From positions 1,178,001 to 1,242,000 of the forward strand of contig JAHWDD010000008.1 in NCBI GenBank assembly GCA_023897205.1: a DNA stretch of 64,000 bases, written 5' to 3'. This document shows positions 43,810 to 55,322 of this stretch, piece after piece. The notes below the pieces were generated by a model. The model was not told the DNA's origin and made no database searches. It worked only from the letters and a program-made list of their open reading frames with translations. The translations under genes were made by a program, and so were the position numbers. The first letter of the stretch is position 1, and each line of letters begins with the position of its first letter. Source of the DNA: Exophiala sp. HKRS030 (Eukaryota > Ascomycota > Eurotiomycetes > Chaetothyriales > Herpotrichiellaceae).

Positions 43810-44992
43810 TCATGCGACCCTCGCCATGTCATCAAACGTGGGCATCGCGCTGAACCAACCCATGTCCTCGGTCCCGACGGTCTCGAAGGCGCGCTTCGCG
43901 TCCTCGTGCCGGACCTTGATGGTTTCCTGGTCCCGTCCCCGGGCGGCGGCGTCGGCGGCGAGTTGACTCTGGCAGCACTTTTCGGCCGACATGAACCAAA
44001 ACACGGCGGATTCGACCGTGCGCCCGACGGTCAACAGACCGTGGTTCTGGAGGATGACGAGCTTGTTCTCCGGTCCGAGGGCGTCGGCGACGGCCTGCCC
44101 CGGGCCCAGTTCCAACGCGGAGCCGGTGAAGTCGGACTGAACGGATTGATGCTGCGTCGAACCGAAGACAGAAAACAAAAAGTCATTATCGAATCTCAAA
44201 AGTCGGAACATGTGAAAAAACAAAGGGAGAAGAGATTGCGCAAAGGGTGGAAGAGAAAGGAAAAAAGCAAAAGGGACGTTGTTTCTCTCTCACATTGTAA
44301 AAGACACACGAATCTTGTGTGATTATGTCGAGTTTACGACCCAGAGCCGAAAACGCCCTGCCGTAAATGGTGTGCGAGTGTGCGACGCATGTCGCTTCCG
44401 GACGGGCCGTGTGTACTGTGTGTTGTGTACCAAGTAAGAACAGGTAAGCGTCGCGGGGGGAATACAATCCGTTCGTCGTCCCCTCTCCCACGGGTGACCA
44501 GGTATGTGTGTACAAGAACAAACACTTACCGGCATGATGAATCATGAATGCACCAGTGTTCAAACGCCTGACCGGACCCCCTGCGACGACGGTGCCTTGA
44601 GAATTGACGAGGATCAAATCACTCGCTTGCAACCTCGCCCACGACACGCCAAAGGGGTTCACCCAGAAACAGGTCGGGTCGACCGGGTCCTTGACGGTGA
44701 TGTGGCCCGCGACGCCCTCGTCGTACCCGTACTTCGCAAAGATCCGGAAGGCCAGTGCGAGTCTACCCTTGAGATGGGCACGGTACTCGTGAGGGTCTTG
44801 AAACGTCGGTGGGCTGGGGATGTCCCAGGGGACGGAGACTGCGTTGTTGGTCTTGTCATCTTTGCGATCGCGATTGCCAGAGGAGGACGAATCTTGTTTG
44901 ACGGTATTGTCATCGTCGTCATGGTCGGAAAGACGCAATACTTGAGGTGCTGCGGTTGTCGAGGTTTGTGTTGTTGACACGGGAGCAGACAT
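43810..44992 (-). CDS. Class II aldolase / adducin family protein
   Basis: 308-aa cytosolic protein of the zinc-dependent class II aldolase (fuculose/ribulose-phosphate aldolase-like) fold. Exons on the minus strand are 44530-44992, 44294-44415 and 43810-44151. Introns are GTAAGT...CAG (114 nt) and GTGAGA...CAG (142 nt). Splicing yields FMIHHAVHTARPEATCVAHS, where the two His of VAHSH are the metal ligands, and a later NHGLLTVG with the third His. The first 55 residues are Ser/Asp-rich and not part of the fold. An upstream in-frame ATG at 45181 would add 63 residues unlike the family. Fungal members are mostly uncharacterised and the substrate is unknown. Confidence 0.9.
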
Positions 44993-45915
44993 CGTGTGTG
45001 AGTGTGTGTTTGCTGTTGACAGGTGAGATGGAACAGTGTTTCTCAGTTGCAAAAAAAAAGAGAAAACCGAACTGGCGCGTGCAGATATAAGACAACACAG
45101 TCCGATAACATCAGAGAGAGAGATGTCCTTCGGTGGTGCAGTCAAGGGGAATAGATATACCGTCTTCTCACTCCCCTCCATTCGACCCTGTCAGTTCACC
45201 GTCGCGATACTCGTACATGCAATGGTCATTCAGATTTCTCCACTTCTGGGACTTGACCTGAAGGCAAGTCGGGGCAATGGGAGGGCTGTATGGAGTGAGC
45301 GTTTGATGCTGACCACCCATCGATCGGAGACACAGGTCCACGGCCATGATGAGCGACAAGGGGGGGAGATGGCACGGATGCATGTAAAGAATAAGTGTTA
45401 CTGGAGGAAGATCGAAATCATGTCCCGAGCCCGTTCAAGAGTGCACGAAGAAACGAGCCAATCGTCGTGTTGTCGACGCGAACGAATCAGAAAGGAGCAG
45501 CCAGCCGTTCCGCAGCAAACGAGTTTCGCTTATCAGCGGCATTCGGGTATGGTACTGTACCACAAACGGAAGGCGTCGAGACGATTGTTAGATCAAGTGT
45601 CATTGGCATTGGCATTCGAGAGAGAGAGTCTGAGTTCCAGCTTTAATCAATACTAGAAGGTATTGCAAAGATCGATTGGTCATGACGTGTACTATCGGAT
45701 TTCAAACTCGGCCTGGTCATGGTGCCAATGACTTCCCTCGGTAGTCGTTGGACAGAGATAGGAAGCCTATGGGATAGTATGGGAAATCAAGAAATTTATC
45801 GCATGAATTGGTAAACTTGTCCCGTTCTACATAGTACTGACATGACTATACGCAAAGTCTCCCACCACCATGGTAGCAACACTACTGTCAACAACCTGAC
45901 CCAAAACTTTATCAA
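44993..45915. other. Intergenic region between class II aldolase and sugar transporter genes
   Basis: Promoter of the aldolase-like gene and 3' UTR of the transporter. No gene supported. Confidence 0.4.
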
Positions 45916-47826
45916 TCATGCCTGTATGTCCTTGTCAACGGCGCTCGGCTGTTTCTCGTTCCCGTGCGTTGCTCGCTCTTGCGCATCTACCATTCGATGC
46001 TTATAACCCTGCATGGTCTCCAGAGAGCCAAATGCGTAGTCGATTTCCTCCAGTGTTCTTGACTTGGTCTCGACGAGCATAAAGTATGCTAGAACATCAA
46101 CCTGATCAGTATCCGCGACCATGAACGAAAGCAACTTTCGGCACAAACTCACCAAATGGCAGAGCGAGAAAGTTGAAGATGATGTAGAGAATGAAGATCT
46201 TCCACCCGGTATTCGCAATGGCAATGGGTCCAGTGAACAGAGTCAAGAAGGTGAATATCCACGACGTCGTAGCCCCGATGCCCTCTCCGACGTGCCGCAA
46301 ATGACTGGGGAGCACTTCGGCCGGGTAGAGCCAACTGATTGGGAGCATGCCAAACCCGAAGCCAAAGTAGAAGATGATCAGCATGATCATTCCAGCCCAT
46401 CCGGCGGCTTGAGATCCGAAGCTGATACAAATGGTGAAGCCCGTCATTCTAACAAGTAAAACGAGTCAGTCAAGTTCTCTCGGTTACGCAAGCAAATTGT
46501 AACACGGTGTGGTCATACCCTAGCGTGCAAAAGATTGTGCCGACGTATAGTGTGATTTTCCTGCCGAACCTCTCGATGGTGAGTGTACTTGCCAGCACGA
46601 ACAAGGCCCAAACGGTTTGAATGATGCCTGATACCATGGCGGCCTTCATGGCATCAAAACCAAGGTTGAGCTGAAACATCCTAGCAGAGTATGCCACAAT
46701 CTTCATGACAGGGTCAGTATGAGTCGGTGGGTCAACGATTTGAAAGAGTCAATCTTACGATATTGAGGCCACTTAATTCCTGAAGCATGCTAATGAGTAT
46801 GACCAGGCGAAGGCGCTTTCCGATCTTGAACTCGGTCGTGTCGTAGAATATAGCTTTGACGCATGTAACAACCCATCTCCAGCCCTGGAACTCGTTCGCA
46901 GCTTCGATTTCTGCTTCGACCTTGAGACTTGCTCGCGTTCGGAGGACAATATCCGCATCCTCTGGGACGTCGTATATTCGCGCAATGACGTTGTCACCAT
47001 CTTCGTCTCGCCCATGAGCATAAAGCCAGCGAGGTGACTCTGGTAGGAAGGGAATGGTGGCCTGGAGCAAGTACGTCAACAAACGCCCTGCTTTGGACCA
47101 TATCCATTGGTGCAGGAGATCCTCACCATGGTAACGAGACAAAACGCCGCTTGGAAGGCAACCGGAAAGCGCCAAGTATACTCGGGGTTCGTCGAGTGTT
47201 TGATGATGCCGTAGTCAAACCAATCCGCGAGTGCGATGCCTAGCTGGACTCGGAATCAGTCCGTTATGCGTCATCCAACTTCAAAGAATACGTCCACTCA
47301 CAACCCCACACACAAACAACAAGCATATGACCTGTCCACGACGATGTGCTTTGGCAACCTCCGCCAGCAGAACAGGTACCGAACTGGTCATCAATCCGAT
47401 CCCCAGACCGGAAATGAACCTTCCAACGAGCATCTGCGCCAGACTGAACGAAGCAGCTTGTAATGCAGCACCGATAACCATGAGAACACAACCCATGAAA
47501 ATGAGGAATCGGCGCCCGGTCGTGAAGCCGACATAGACTGCCAGGAGGCTCCCAAAGACTGCACCCACACTGAAGAAGGAGAGGACCCAGCCAATGATCA
47601 GCGTATCCGTACTCTGTGGCTCGTCAGCGGCGCTTCCGCGGAAAACAAGAACAAACAGTAGTCATACACCGATGGCAGCTAAGAATGCCGGCTGCGTCGA
47701 TAAAGTGCCCAACACTGCTTGGTCGAACCCAAACATCATGAAACCTATTCCACAAGACAAAAGGTATGCTAGGAGAAGACTGTTACCCCGGAGGGACGTG
47801 GCTCCACGGACATTGAAATGGTACAT
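45916..47826 (-). CDS. MFS sugar transporter, seven exons
   Basis: 513-aa sugar porter. Exons on the minus strand are 47668-47826, 47302-47613, 47127-47243, 46759-47061, 46519-46700, 46153-46448 and 45916-46088. All introns are GT-AG and 54-70 nt long, and the joined frame is open throughout. Hallmarks: FMMFGFDQAVLGTL in helix 1; GRFISGLGIGLMTSSVPVL in helix 4; TIPFLPESPRWLYAHGR in loop 6-7; the QELSGLNI sugar-binding helix 7 motif restored across intron 4; RFGRKI in loop 8-9; and WLYPAEVLPSHLRHVG then VETKSRTLEEID at the end. Resembles the hexose/lactose-permease-like porters of ascomycetes; the substrate is not deducible. A zinc-cluster regulator starts 1.0 kb away on the other strand. Confidence 0.92.
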
Positions 47827-48834
47827 GGTTGAAAATCAGCGCGGAGACGCTGGAGCGGAAGGTGGTTGTGTAGGGGATTGAGGGAGGGAACAAGAAGATT
47901 CAGAGAAAAAGAAGGCAGAGCGAGGATAAATACCTTTGGCTCTTACCGAACAGTCTGCGCTCAGAGTTCCGTAATTCCATCCTTATCTTGGAATTGAATG
48001 CGGTTGTCTCTTGTCAAGATACACCTTCGGTTCATGACGGCTTTCAAATTCAACTGGCTAGGGTACGAGTGTTGACGGGATGCTAGCCTCATCTTGGACT
48101 TCGAGTGGCCGTGTTCATTGCCTCGACTTGTGGGCACGCGAAAGAGAAAGAGATAACGAGGGGCGCCAGACGTATGGGACCTCGAGTTTCCTGCGGTCTA
48201 GAGATGGAGCTATCCTTCGTCCGCCATGTTCATGATCGGGCGAGAAACAAATGGGTCCTTGGTCTGGATCTACCTTGTTTGATCCTTGATTGATCGAGTG
48301 AATCGCAGGGCAATGGACGTTTGAAGGATGTTGATATTGGACGAATGGTGATTGGACCGCATGGAGGACGATGTGATTGGTCGACGGCAATCCCACTCAC
48401 AGCAAACCTCGTATTTCATGGTCAGTAAGCTCAGTGACCGACTTCTCAACTCGCGCAAGGACATGCACAGATCTTGAAAGGCCCAGACGCCAGCTATCTA
48501 CCTTCTATCCTCGCCAATCGCCGCCTTCGTGATCATCAAGTATCACAACTTGTGGTAGGTCAATCCTCGCCCGGATCAAGGACACTTCGTCTCTCCAAGG
48601 ACCGCGCTGAAGGCCGTGACATCTTCTCGGACCCTGCGGAGTAGCGCGTGCCCTGCTTATCGACAAGGAACCAAGCCCAAGAGATCTGTTACCATCATTG
48701 GAGGCTCCCAATCGTCCAACGAGCTAGCCTTGGACGAGAAAGAATCGCCTCCCTACAACTTCGTCCTGAGTGACTCGATATCCAAAACGCTTTCAATGAC
48801 TGGGCAAGGATGACTACGTCCGCTCACTCTCAAG
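47827..48834. promoter_or_regulatory. Shared upstream region of sugar transporter and zinc-cluster regulator
   Basis: 1008 bp between divergent start codons. No gene supported. The arrangement allows co-regulation or autoregulation by the adjacent regulator. Confidence 0.4.
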
Positions 48835-50851
48835 ATGGTCTCTCGCGAAGTCTACTCTTATCCTCCGGCTTATAACCACCTTAGAGCATCCGCTCTCGAA
48901 ACCTCACTGCAACATGAGTCCCTGCAAGATCGAGTGCCTATCGCACGGCTGCACAGAGCTACGTCGAAAGTCAAACACCGGCGACTGCGCACAGGATGCT
49001 TGACCTGCAAGAAACGGAGATTGAAATGCGATGAAAGCAAACCGGCATGCCTACAGTGTCGACGGACGCATCTGGAATGCGAAGGGACCTTTTACGCATC
49101 GAACAGGTCTCGAAATGGGATCATGATAGCCCCAGCGGTCTCTTCGTCCTCAGGGGATGCCACCACCCCAAGTTGTGAGAGTCCCCCGGTCGAGAATAAT
49201 ACACCATCAACCGACAGTGCCTGGTCGAATCCCGAAGAAGACAATAGCCTTCTAGTCATGGATGATACACCATCGCCGTTCTCGGAGACCATTGGTGTTT
49301 TTGACCTGATGGCTCCTGCTACTACTACTACTACTCCTCCTCCTCCTCCTCCATCACAACATCCGGTGCCTACAATGATGACACCTCTCCGATACACTTT
49401 GCAAGGTCGCGAATTGGACAACTATCTGAGCAGGGTGTTCTTCGAAAGACTCTGCTCGGAGATGATCCACACGATGCTTCCAGGACCGTTGAACCCCGTT
49501 AATGATGCTCTTCGGCCACTGACGCAGTCGTCCACGACGGTGGGCCGCTGCGTGCACGCCTTATCAAGCCTATATCTCGCCGCACTCCACCCAGAATCTC
49601 ACAGTCTCAGCGAGGCTCTTCAGCTCAAGGGCCAAGCCATTGCGTTGCTGGCCAGAGATGTCTCGGAGGTCCGGCACTCCCGATCAGACTCCATCCTGGC
49701 AGCCACTTTGCTCTTGTACATGTGCGAAGAGATGTCACAGAGGTGGGACCAATCAAGCAAGGACCACCTGACGTATCTGAACGGAGCGCGGAGACTGATT
49801 CAGCATCGGTTCTTCGACCTCGAGCCTGTCGGTGGGTCGTTGAGTAGTAGTCCCTCCGCGGTTGTCCTTCCGCCGCACAGACACACGAGCGCAACAAAAC
49901 ACAGAGACGAAACCGAAGAGACGTCCGATACGTGGATTACTCGCGTCCTCGTCAAGGTCTTCATCTGGAACGACATGTTTACGACGTTGAGCCTGCCCTT
50001 TTCCGAGTACGCCGCCTCGTTTACGCTTCAAGCTCTGCGCCTGACGGACGTGTTGAACCGCAAGGACGACCTCAACCCTTTTTTGTTCGGCTGGGCGCGT
50101 GACATTTTTTGGTTGATGAGCGACGTCATGAGCTTCGCTCAACAGCTCTACCGGACGCTTGACGACAGTCGGTCCTCCTCCACGCAGACCACCGCCACCG
50201 CCTCAGTTGCCGTTCGCGTCCAGATGCTCGGTCGAGCGTCTCGTCTGGAGCGCAGTCTGCAGACGTACGCCGCAAGTTCGGGTCGATCGAAACTCTACAT
50301 GGGTTTCCACCGTCCGTCCGATTCTCACCTGGACGACTGTTCTATCACGGTGGAGTGTTATCGACGTGCCGCCCTTCTTTATCTCTATCAGCTCATGCCC
50401 GTGATGGCTTCGGATGACGCCATGGAGGAACTGGCCACGTCGATACTCGACCTTGAGTTGTCCGTGAGCCCTTCCTCGCCTAGCGTGGCCTTTCATTTGT
50501 GGATTTTGGTGGTCGCCGGGTCCCAGATGAAACCGGTGGAGGAAGTTGAAGAAGGTATGGAGCTGGATTACAGATTTGCGGTTCTACGTCGCTTGGAGAT
50601 GCTGGAGAGTATACACCCTTGCACCGGCACCTGCAAGGCCAAACATATCATAATGGAGGTATGAGCGTACCCCTCCCTACCCGTTTCACTGCCTCCCATT
50701 CCTACTCTTATTCGTGGTTTCTTTCCTAACACGTTAACAGGTCTGGCGGCGTCGAGATCAGGCCCAGATGCAAGGTCACTGTTTGAAGGATCTGAAATGG
50801 CAATGGACGAGTATTCTTCGGGACATGGGACAATCTATTTCATTCACCTGA
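48835..50851 (+). CDS. Zn(II)2Cys6 fungal-specific transcription factor
   Basis: 644-aa nuclear regulator. Exons 48835-50658 and 50741-50851 are joined across an 82-nt intron (GTATGA...TAACAG). The second exon adds VWRRRDQAQMQGHCLKDLKW and an end at ISFT; without splicing the protein would stop right after IIMEV. The zinc cluster at about residues 55-85 reads GCLTCKKRRLKCDESKPACL then QCRRTHLEC (C-x2-C-x6-C-x6-C-x2-C-x6-C), preceded by a basic HRRLR. A Ser/Thr/Pro linker contains a TTTTT/PPPPPP run from ACT and CCT microsatellites. The remaining sequence is the fungal transcription-factor domain (LDNYLSRVFFERLCSEMIHT). Divergent from a sugar transporter, which is a plausible target. Confidence 0.9.
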
Positions 50852-51015
50852 CTCGAAAAGAAACAGAAAAGAAGACTTGATCGCCTCCTACTGGAACGAG
50901 GTCTTGCACTGCGCAGTGGTCATCATCCTGTCTTGAGCAGTCGAGATTTTGATGATCTACCTAGTCCTTTTTTTTAACCTGGCTTCCTCCAAAGGGTTTA
51001 TGGGTTTCTCTTCTC

Positions 51016-51510
51016 TCACAGAGCCAACCAATCCTTCTTTCCGACGTCGACCCCGTTCATCCTCAGGAGGTCATAGACGGTGACGGCGTGAAAGTAAAAG
51101 TTTGGCAACGCAAACCCGGTCACGTAACTGAGACCGGTGTAGTTGCGGTCGCGGACCGTCAACTCGACCCCTTCCTTGTCGTCGAACGATTCGCGCTTGA
51201 CGCTCTCCAGAAAGGCGATGGTCTTGGTGATCCGGGCGTGCAACTCCGGAAAGGTCTTTTCGTCGTCGGCCCAGGCTTCGTTGGGCACGCCGCCCACGCG
51301 CACCGCGAGGAACTTGGCCGTGTTGCTGGCCGTCTGGACCTGGAACGGCAGCGGATTCATGTCCGGTGCGATGCGTGCCTCGAGGAGGGTCGAGTGCGGG
51401 AGGCCCTTGGCGTCGAGGTGCGATTCACCTTTTTTGAGAATGGCCGCGAGTTGTTTGAGTGTGCCGATGATGGGAACCACGGCGGTGTCGTAAAGAGTTA
51501 ATTTGGACAT
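51016..51510 (-). CDS. DUF1993 family protein
   Basis: 164-aa single-exon protein starting MSKLTLYDTAVVPIIGTLKQ, the family pattern of a helical bundle of about 170 residues. Other conserved parts are APDMNPLPFQVQTASNTAKF and FALPNFYFHAVTVYDLLR near the C terminus. Members belong to the DinB-like helical-bundle superfamily and have no established function. The upstream in-frame Met at 51552 adds 14 residues and is less likely. A TATATAT-like box on the minus strand near 51645-51655 is about 140 nt upstream of the start. Confidence 0.85.
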   Translation of the reverse strand: MSKLTLYDTAVVPIIGTLKQLAAILKKGESHLDAKGLPHSTLLEARIAPDMNPLPFQVQTASNTAKFLAVRVGGVPNEAWADDEKTFPELHARITKTIAFLESVKRESFDDKEGVELTVRDRNYTGLSYVTGFALPNFYFHAVTVYDLLRMNGVDVGKKDWLAL

Positions 51511-51552
51511 TTTGATGTTTATTTCGATGATAGACTTGATTGATCTTTTCAA

Positions 51553-52125
51553 AAAGGGGTCTTGGGGATCTTTTGACGCCGTTGATCGATGGGTGTGCTT
51601 GTTTTGTGGTTTTGTGGTTTCGTCGGTTGCGATGCTATGTGCGATATGATATATAACCCGGGCTGTCGGCTAAGAAGAGCTTTCAAGTACCTCCTAGGAA
51701 GGGTTGGGGGGGGACTAGGTGCTTAAAGTGTTCCCGCACTCCGCAGACATTAATAAATACTAGTAAACATTGGGCGGTCGAAATGTCGGAACAAGTCAGT
51801 TTAGGTCCAAGTCATTGAGGGTGGAGAGACAAGGTCAAAGAACAAGCTGTGTATTTGTAAGCTGCCCGGATCAAAAGGTCCACTTTCACTTTTGATGAGG
51901 AAACATCAACAATACTCCCGACTCCGTATGTCTCAGGAGTAGCGGTCGACGACCATAAGCAGTCATAACTACCAGGTATGTACAAACGTAGATGATGAGG
52001 CTCAGCAGCGCCAGGAACCTCGTCCTTAACTTACATACCAAGGGGTCAAGTAAAAGCTCCTTCTACCATGATACTCCGTACAATCCTCGGTACTTGTCAA
52101 TCTGAAATGCCAGCAGGAATCCCAG
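51553..52125. other. Intergenic region upstream of DUF1993 gene
   Basis: Promoter of the DUF1993 gene and 3' end of the next transporter. Contains TACTCCGTA at 52072-52080. No gene supported. Confidence 0.4.
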
Positions 52126-54087
52126 TCAATTCTTCTTTTCCGAATGTGAAATGGCAACCTTTTGATCCTCCGAACCCACGCCGGGCTCCATGGTGGTAGA
52201 ACCCAACCCGTCCTCTGCAGCGGCCAATCTGTCATCAAGGGCCCTTCGTTGCTCCTCGCTCAAATGACTAATGTCCACAGCGACCTCGTCACCAAACTTT
52301 GCCGCAATCTCCTCCAGCGTCAGGTTCTTCGTTTCCGGTAGGTAATAAGCCAGGAACGGCACGCCGACGAGAGGGACAATGATAAAGACGAGGTAATACT
52401 TCCATCCGATCTTCTGGAACGCCGTCGGCGCCACTTCCGTGTACAGCAGCGTGGACGCGAAGAGAGAAGCAACTGACAACCCCAACCCCTGTGCACGAAT
52501 GCTGGTGGGGAAGATTTCTGCGCAGTACACGTAGCTGCCGGCGTCGAGACTTCCGCCATCTGGTAAAACCACGATCGTCAGCGTTGATGTTCACAAAGGA
52601 GACCGACCAAGGGGAGGCCGGAAGGTGGGGATTGTCAATGGGTTCTTACAGAAGGTGACAAAGAGGTAAAGAAACAGCACGCCCATTGCGTTGCCGGCAC
52701 GGTTGCTGGACCCTGCGAAATTCGCGACCATGGCTGTCTCGATGATCATCATCACACCACACCCAATCAGACCGACCGTGATGATGCGGATTCTGCCCAG
52801 TTTGTCAAGGAGGAGGGAATTGATAAAGTTCATAAAAGCCGCCCAGGTGTCGTAGACGGCGTAGAGTAGCAGCGGAGTCCAGCCGGTCAGGTTGAGGTTG
52901 TTCAAGAGAAGAATCAAGTAATTGTTCTAGAGCCACATGTCAATAAATTGGGCCTAAGTTATACACAAACATAGACACAAATAGCCAAGAGTATACACGT
53001 ACCACAACAAGCACGCCAGTGGACTGGGCGAGGAACCTGTAGAATGTCAATCAGTAAGCTGCCGAGATTTATGATATGGTGCAGGTAGCCGTACTGTACA
53101 AACATGCCGCAAAGAACTCTTTTGCGATACGATGGCTTCAACATCAAACCCCACAAGCTGGTGTTGCCGATCGAGCTCTCAAGTTCGATCTGCTTCGAGA
53201 TCTGGTAAAACTCTTCTCTGGCCGCCATATCGGTATGCGCTGCGCCGCCAGTATGAAGTCGCTTCAAAATCTCCAGGGCCTCGGTATTACGTCCTTGCGA
53301 GATGAGCCATCTGGGTGACTCCGGTAGCCATGGAGATCCGAGAAGGAGGATAGCTGGTGCTACAACTTGCAAGCACAGACATAGTCTCCATTGCACAGAA
53401 GGGTTCTTGACAAAGAAGCACCAAAGACCTGTCCAGCCAGCGCCGGCCTGTTCAATCATCCAATCAGCCCAGCGAACAGTGACGCGACCCCCAGAATACT
53501 CACGTAGCCACAAACGACCAAAAAGCCATGTGATCCGACCATTCTGCCTCGTTGCTTTGCTGGAGATAACTCGGACTGATACAAAGGAACAGCAACGTCG
53601 ATTGCTCCTACTCCGAGACCATTGAGGAATCTCCCAACCAAGAACATGGCGATATGGACAGCGGCTCCCTGGAGAATCGCAGATATGATGGCCACCACGC
53701 AGAGGACCTGAATAGTTGGACGTCGACCGAACTTGTTGATCGACCAGTGTAGACATAGACTACCGATCAGACCACCTCCTGCGTAGAGTCCATTTGCAGC
53801 TGAGTACGGTGTCAGACAGTTACTCGTATGAGTTTCAGTCCAAGAGAAGATGTCCACGTACCTCCAATGTACTGATTGCCTCTTGTGGCGTGAGGTCCGT
53901 CGAGGGATATGTCAAAGTAATCAAAGAATGAAGGCAGACCAAACACTGTTCCGACAATAGCAGAATTGAAGCCATAGGTGAAGGAGCCCAAAGCAGCAAA
54001 GAAGACGACCATAAAATTGTATCTGTTACCCTTGGCGTTCAACACTGCCGTGCCCTCGGCCTTTCCATGATGATTTTGAGATAGCAT
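52126..54087 (-). CDS. MFS sugar transporter, six exons including a 34-nt exon
   Basis: 539-aa sugar porter. Exons on the minus strand are 53862-54087, 53504-53799, 53095-53447, 53003-53036 (34 nt), 52650-52926 and 52126-52559. Introns are 56-90 nt with GT-AG ends; frames join without stops. Features: FMVVFFAALGSFTYGFNSAI in helix 1; NKFGRRPTIQVL; GRFLNGLGVGAIDVAVPLY; GSPWLPESPRWLISQGR; and YYLPETKNLTLEEI. The 34-nt exon contributes FLAQSTGVLVV in helix 7, where sugar porters keep the Q-x-S/T-G motif, so it is required. Substrate not deducible. Confidence 0.9.
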
Positions 54088-55322
54088 GGCGCTTAGGTCG
54101 GAGTAAAGTGATGAGAACAGTCAAAGAGAGAGACAAGGGAGGGAGAGGGTATCACAAGCCTTGCATAGAAGCAGGGGTGGGCCACCTTGGCTCTTTATAG
54201 GACGTACTGAGAAACGAGCAAAAAAGCTTGATCATGCTTGGTGCTCACAAGACGAGACAAGTGGCGGGGTGGTCCGATTCCACGAGTCTGGAGAGAAGGA
54301 GACCCCCTTGGGACAGGCTAAGATGCATCTGGATATCATGTCAATTATCAAACCCTCAAGACCGAAAATGAGTCCAATTTTGGAATATATTCGCAGACAA
54401 AGGTGGAGTCGGGACTCTGAAAGGTCTACTATTCCGTGGTTAAGCTGTCCCTGTCCACCAATGCGAGCCTACAGACGACGCCGGCTCGTCTACCCGTCGA
54501 CATTGGGGGAGACACGGAGTACAGTATCCATCGTTCGGACGAGGGGCGCCGGGTCGAATGGCGATCTAGATCAGCGATAAACGTTGAGCCTGCCCACTCG
54601 TACAAGTACGAGAACGGTGAAAGTGGGAGAATTGTCACCGAATCGAGGGTGACCAGGTTCGATGAACCGAGGACCAGAACAATCAAAATCCTTCCAGATC
54701 CAGATTAGCCCAGAACAAAAGGCGTGCTATGATACCAGGATCATGTCAATCCCTATCGAATCTGAGCACATCTGCTGCTCATCGTGGACAAAAGGGTTGC
54801 CCAATTCAGTACGAGTATTCGTGCAGAGAGTAATCGTATCCTTGGGATCTCATAGTCCGCGGAACCGCGTCGTCAAAGCAACGACCTCGGATTGATGTCG
54901 CGGCGTAAAGTCATAACAATGAGAGATCGATTTGGCCTCTGTCGCCACAACCCCGGAGTACAGTCTCCAGAGACGTCATGATACGGAGATTCTGTTCTTG
55001 ACCTGGGCATTGTCGTGGATATGTCCATGGGTCAAGTTAAGCTCAACCAAGACTCGGAAAGTAGATGACTTGTGATGCCCGACCAAAGGAGCTTTAGGGC
55101 GGCGTCAAGCTTCGTCCAAACTAGGACATAATCCCATCTCCGGAGAGACGTCAACGTTGATCTCGGCCACATGCTCGACTTCGCTCTCTCACAATAACTA
55201 TCTCTTCTTCAAGCATGCGCTTTTTTGGTTCTCAGATCCTCCACATAATGTCCCGGTAACCTCATAGTGCCTCTATTCATCAGTGTCGCCATTGTCACAA
55301 TGCTGCGACTGCATCCCTCAAC
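54088..55322. other. Intergenic region between sugar transporter and DLT1
   Basis: 1.2 kb containing divergent promoters. Partial copies of the CGGAGTAC motif near 54523 and 54955. No gene supported. Confidence 0.4.

Noticed and set aside
44993..45181. Upstream extension of the class II aldolase
   Set aside because: The 63 extra residues are low complexity and unlike the family; the ATG at 44992 is adequate.
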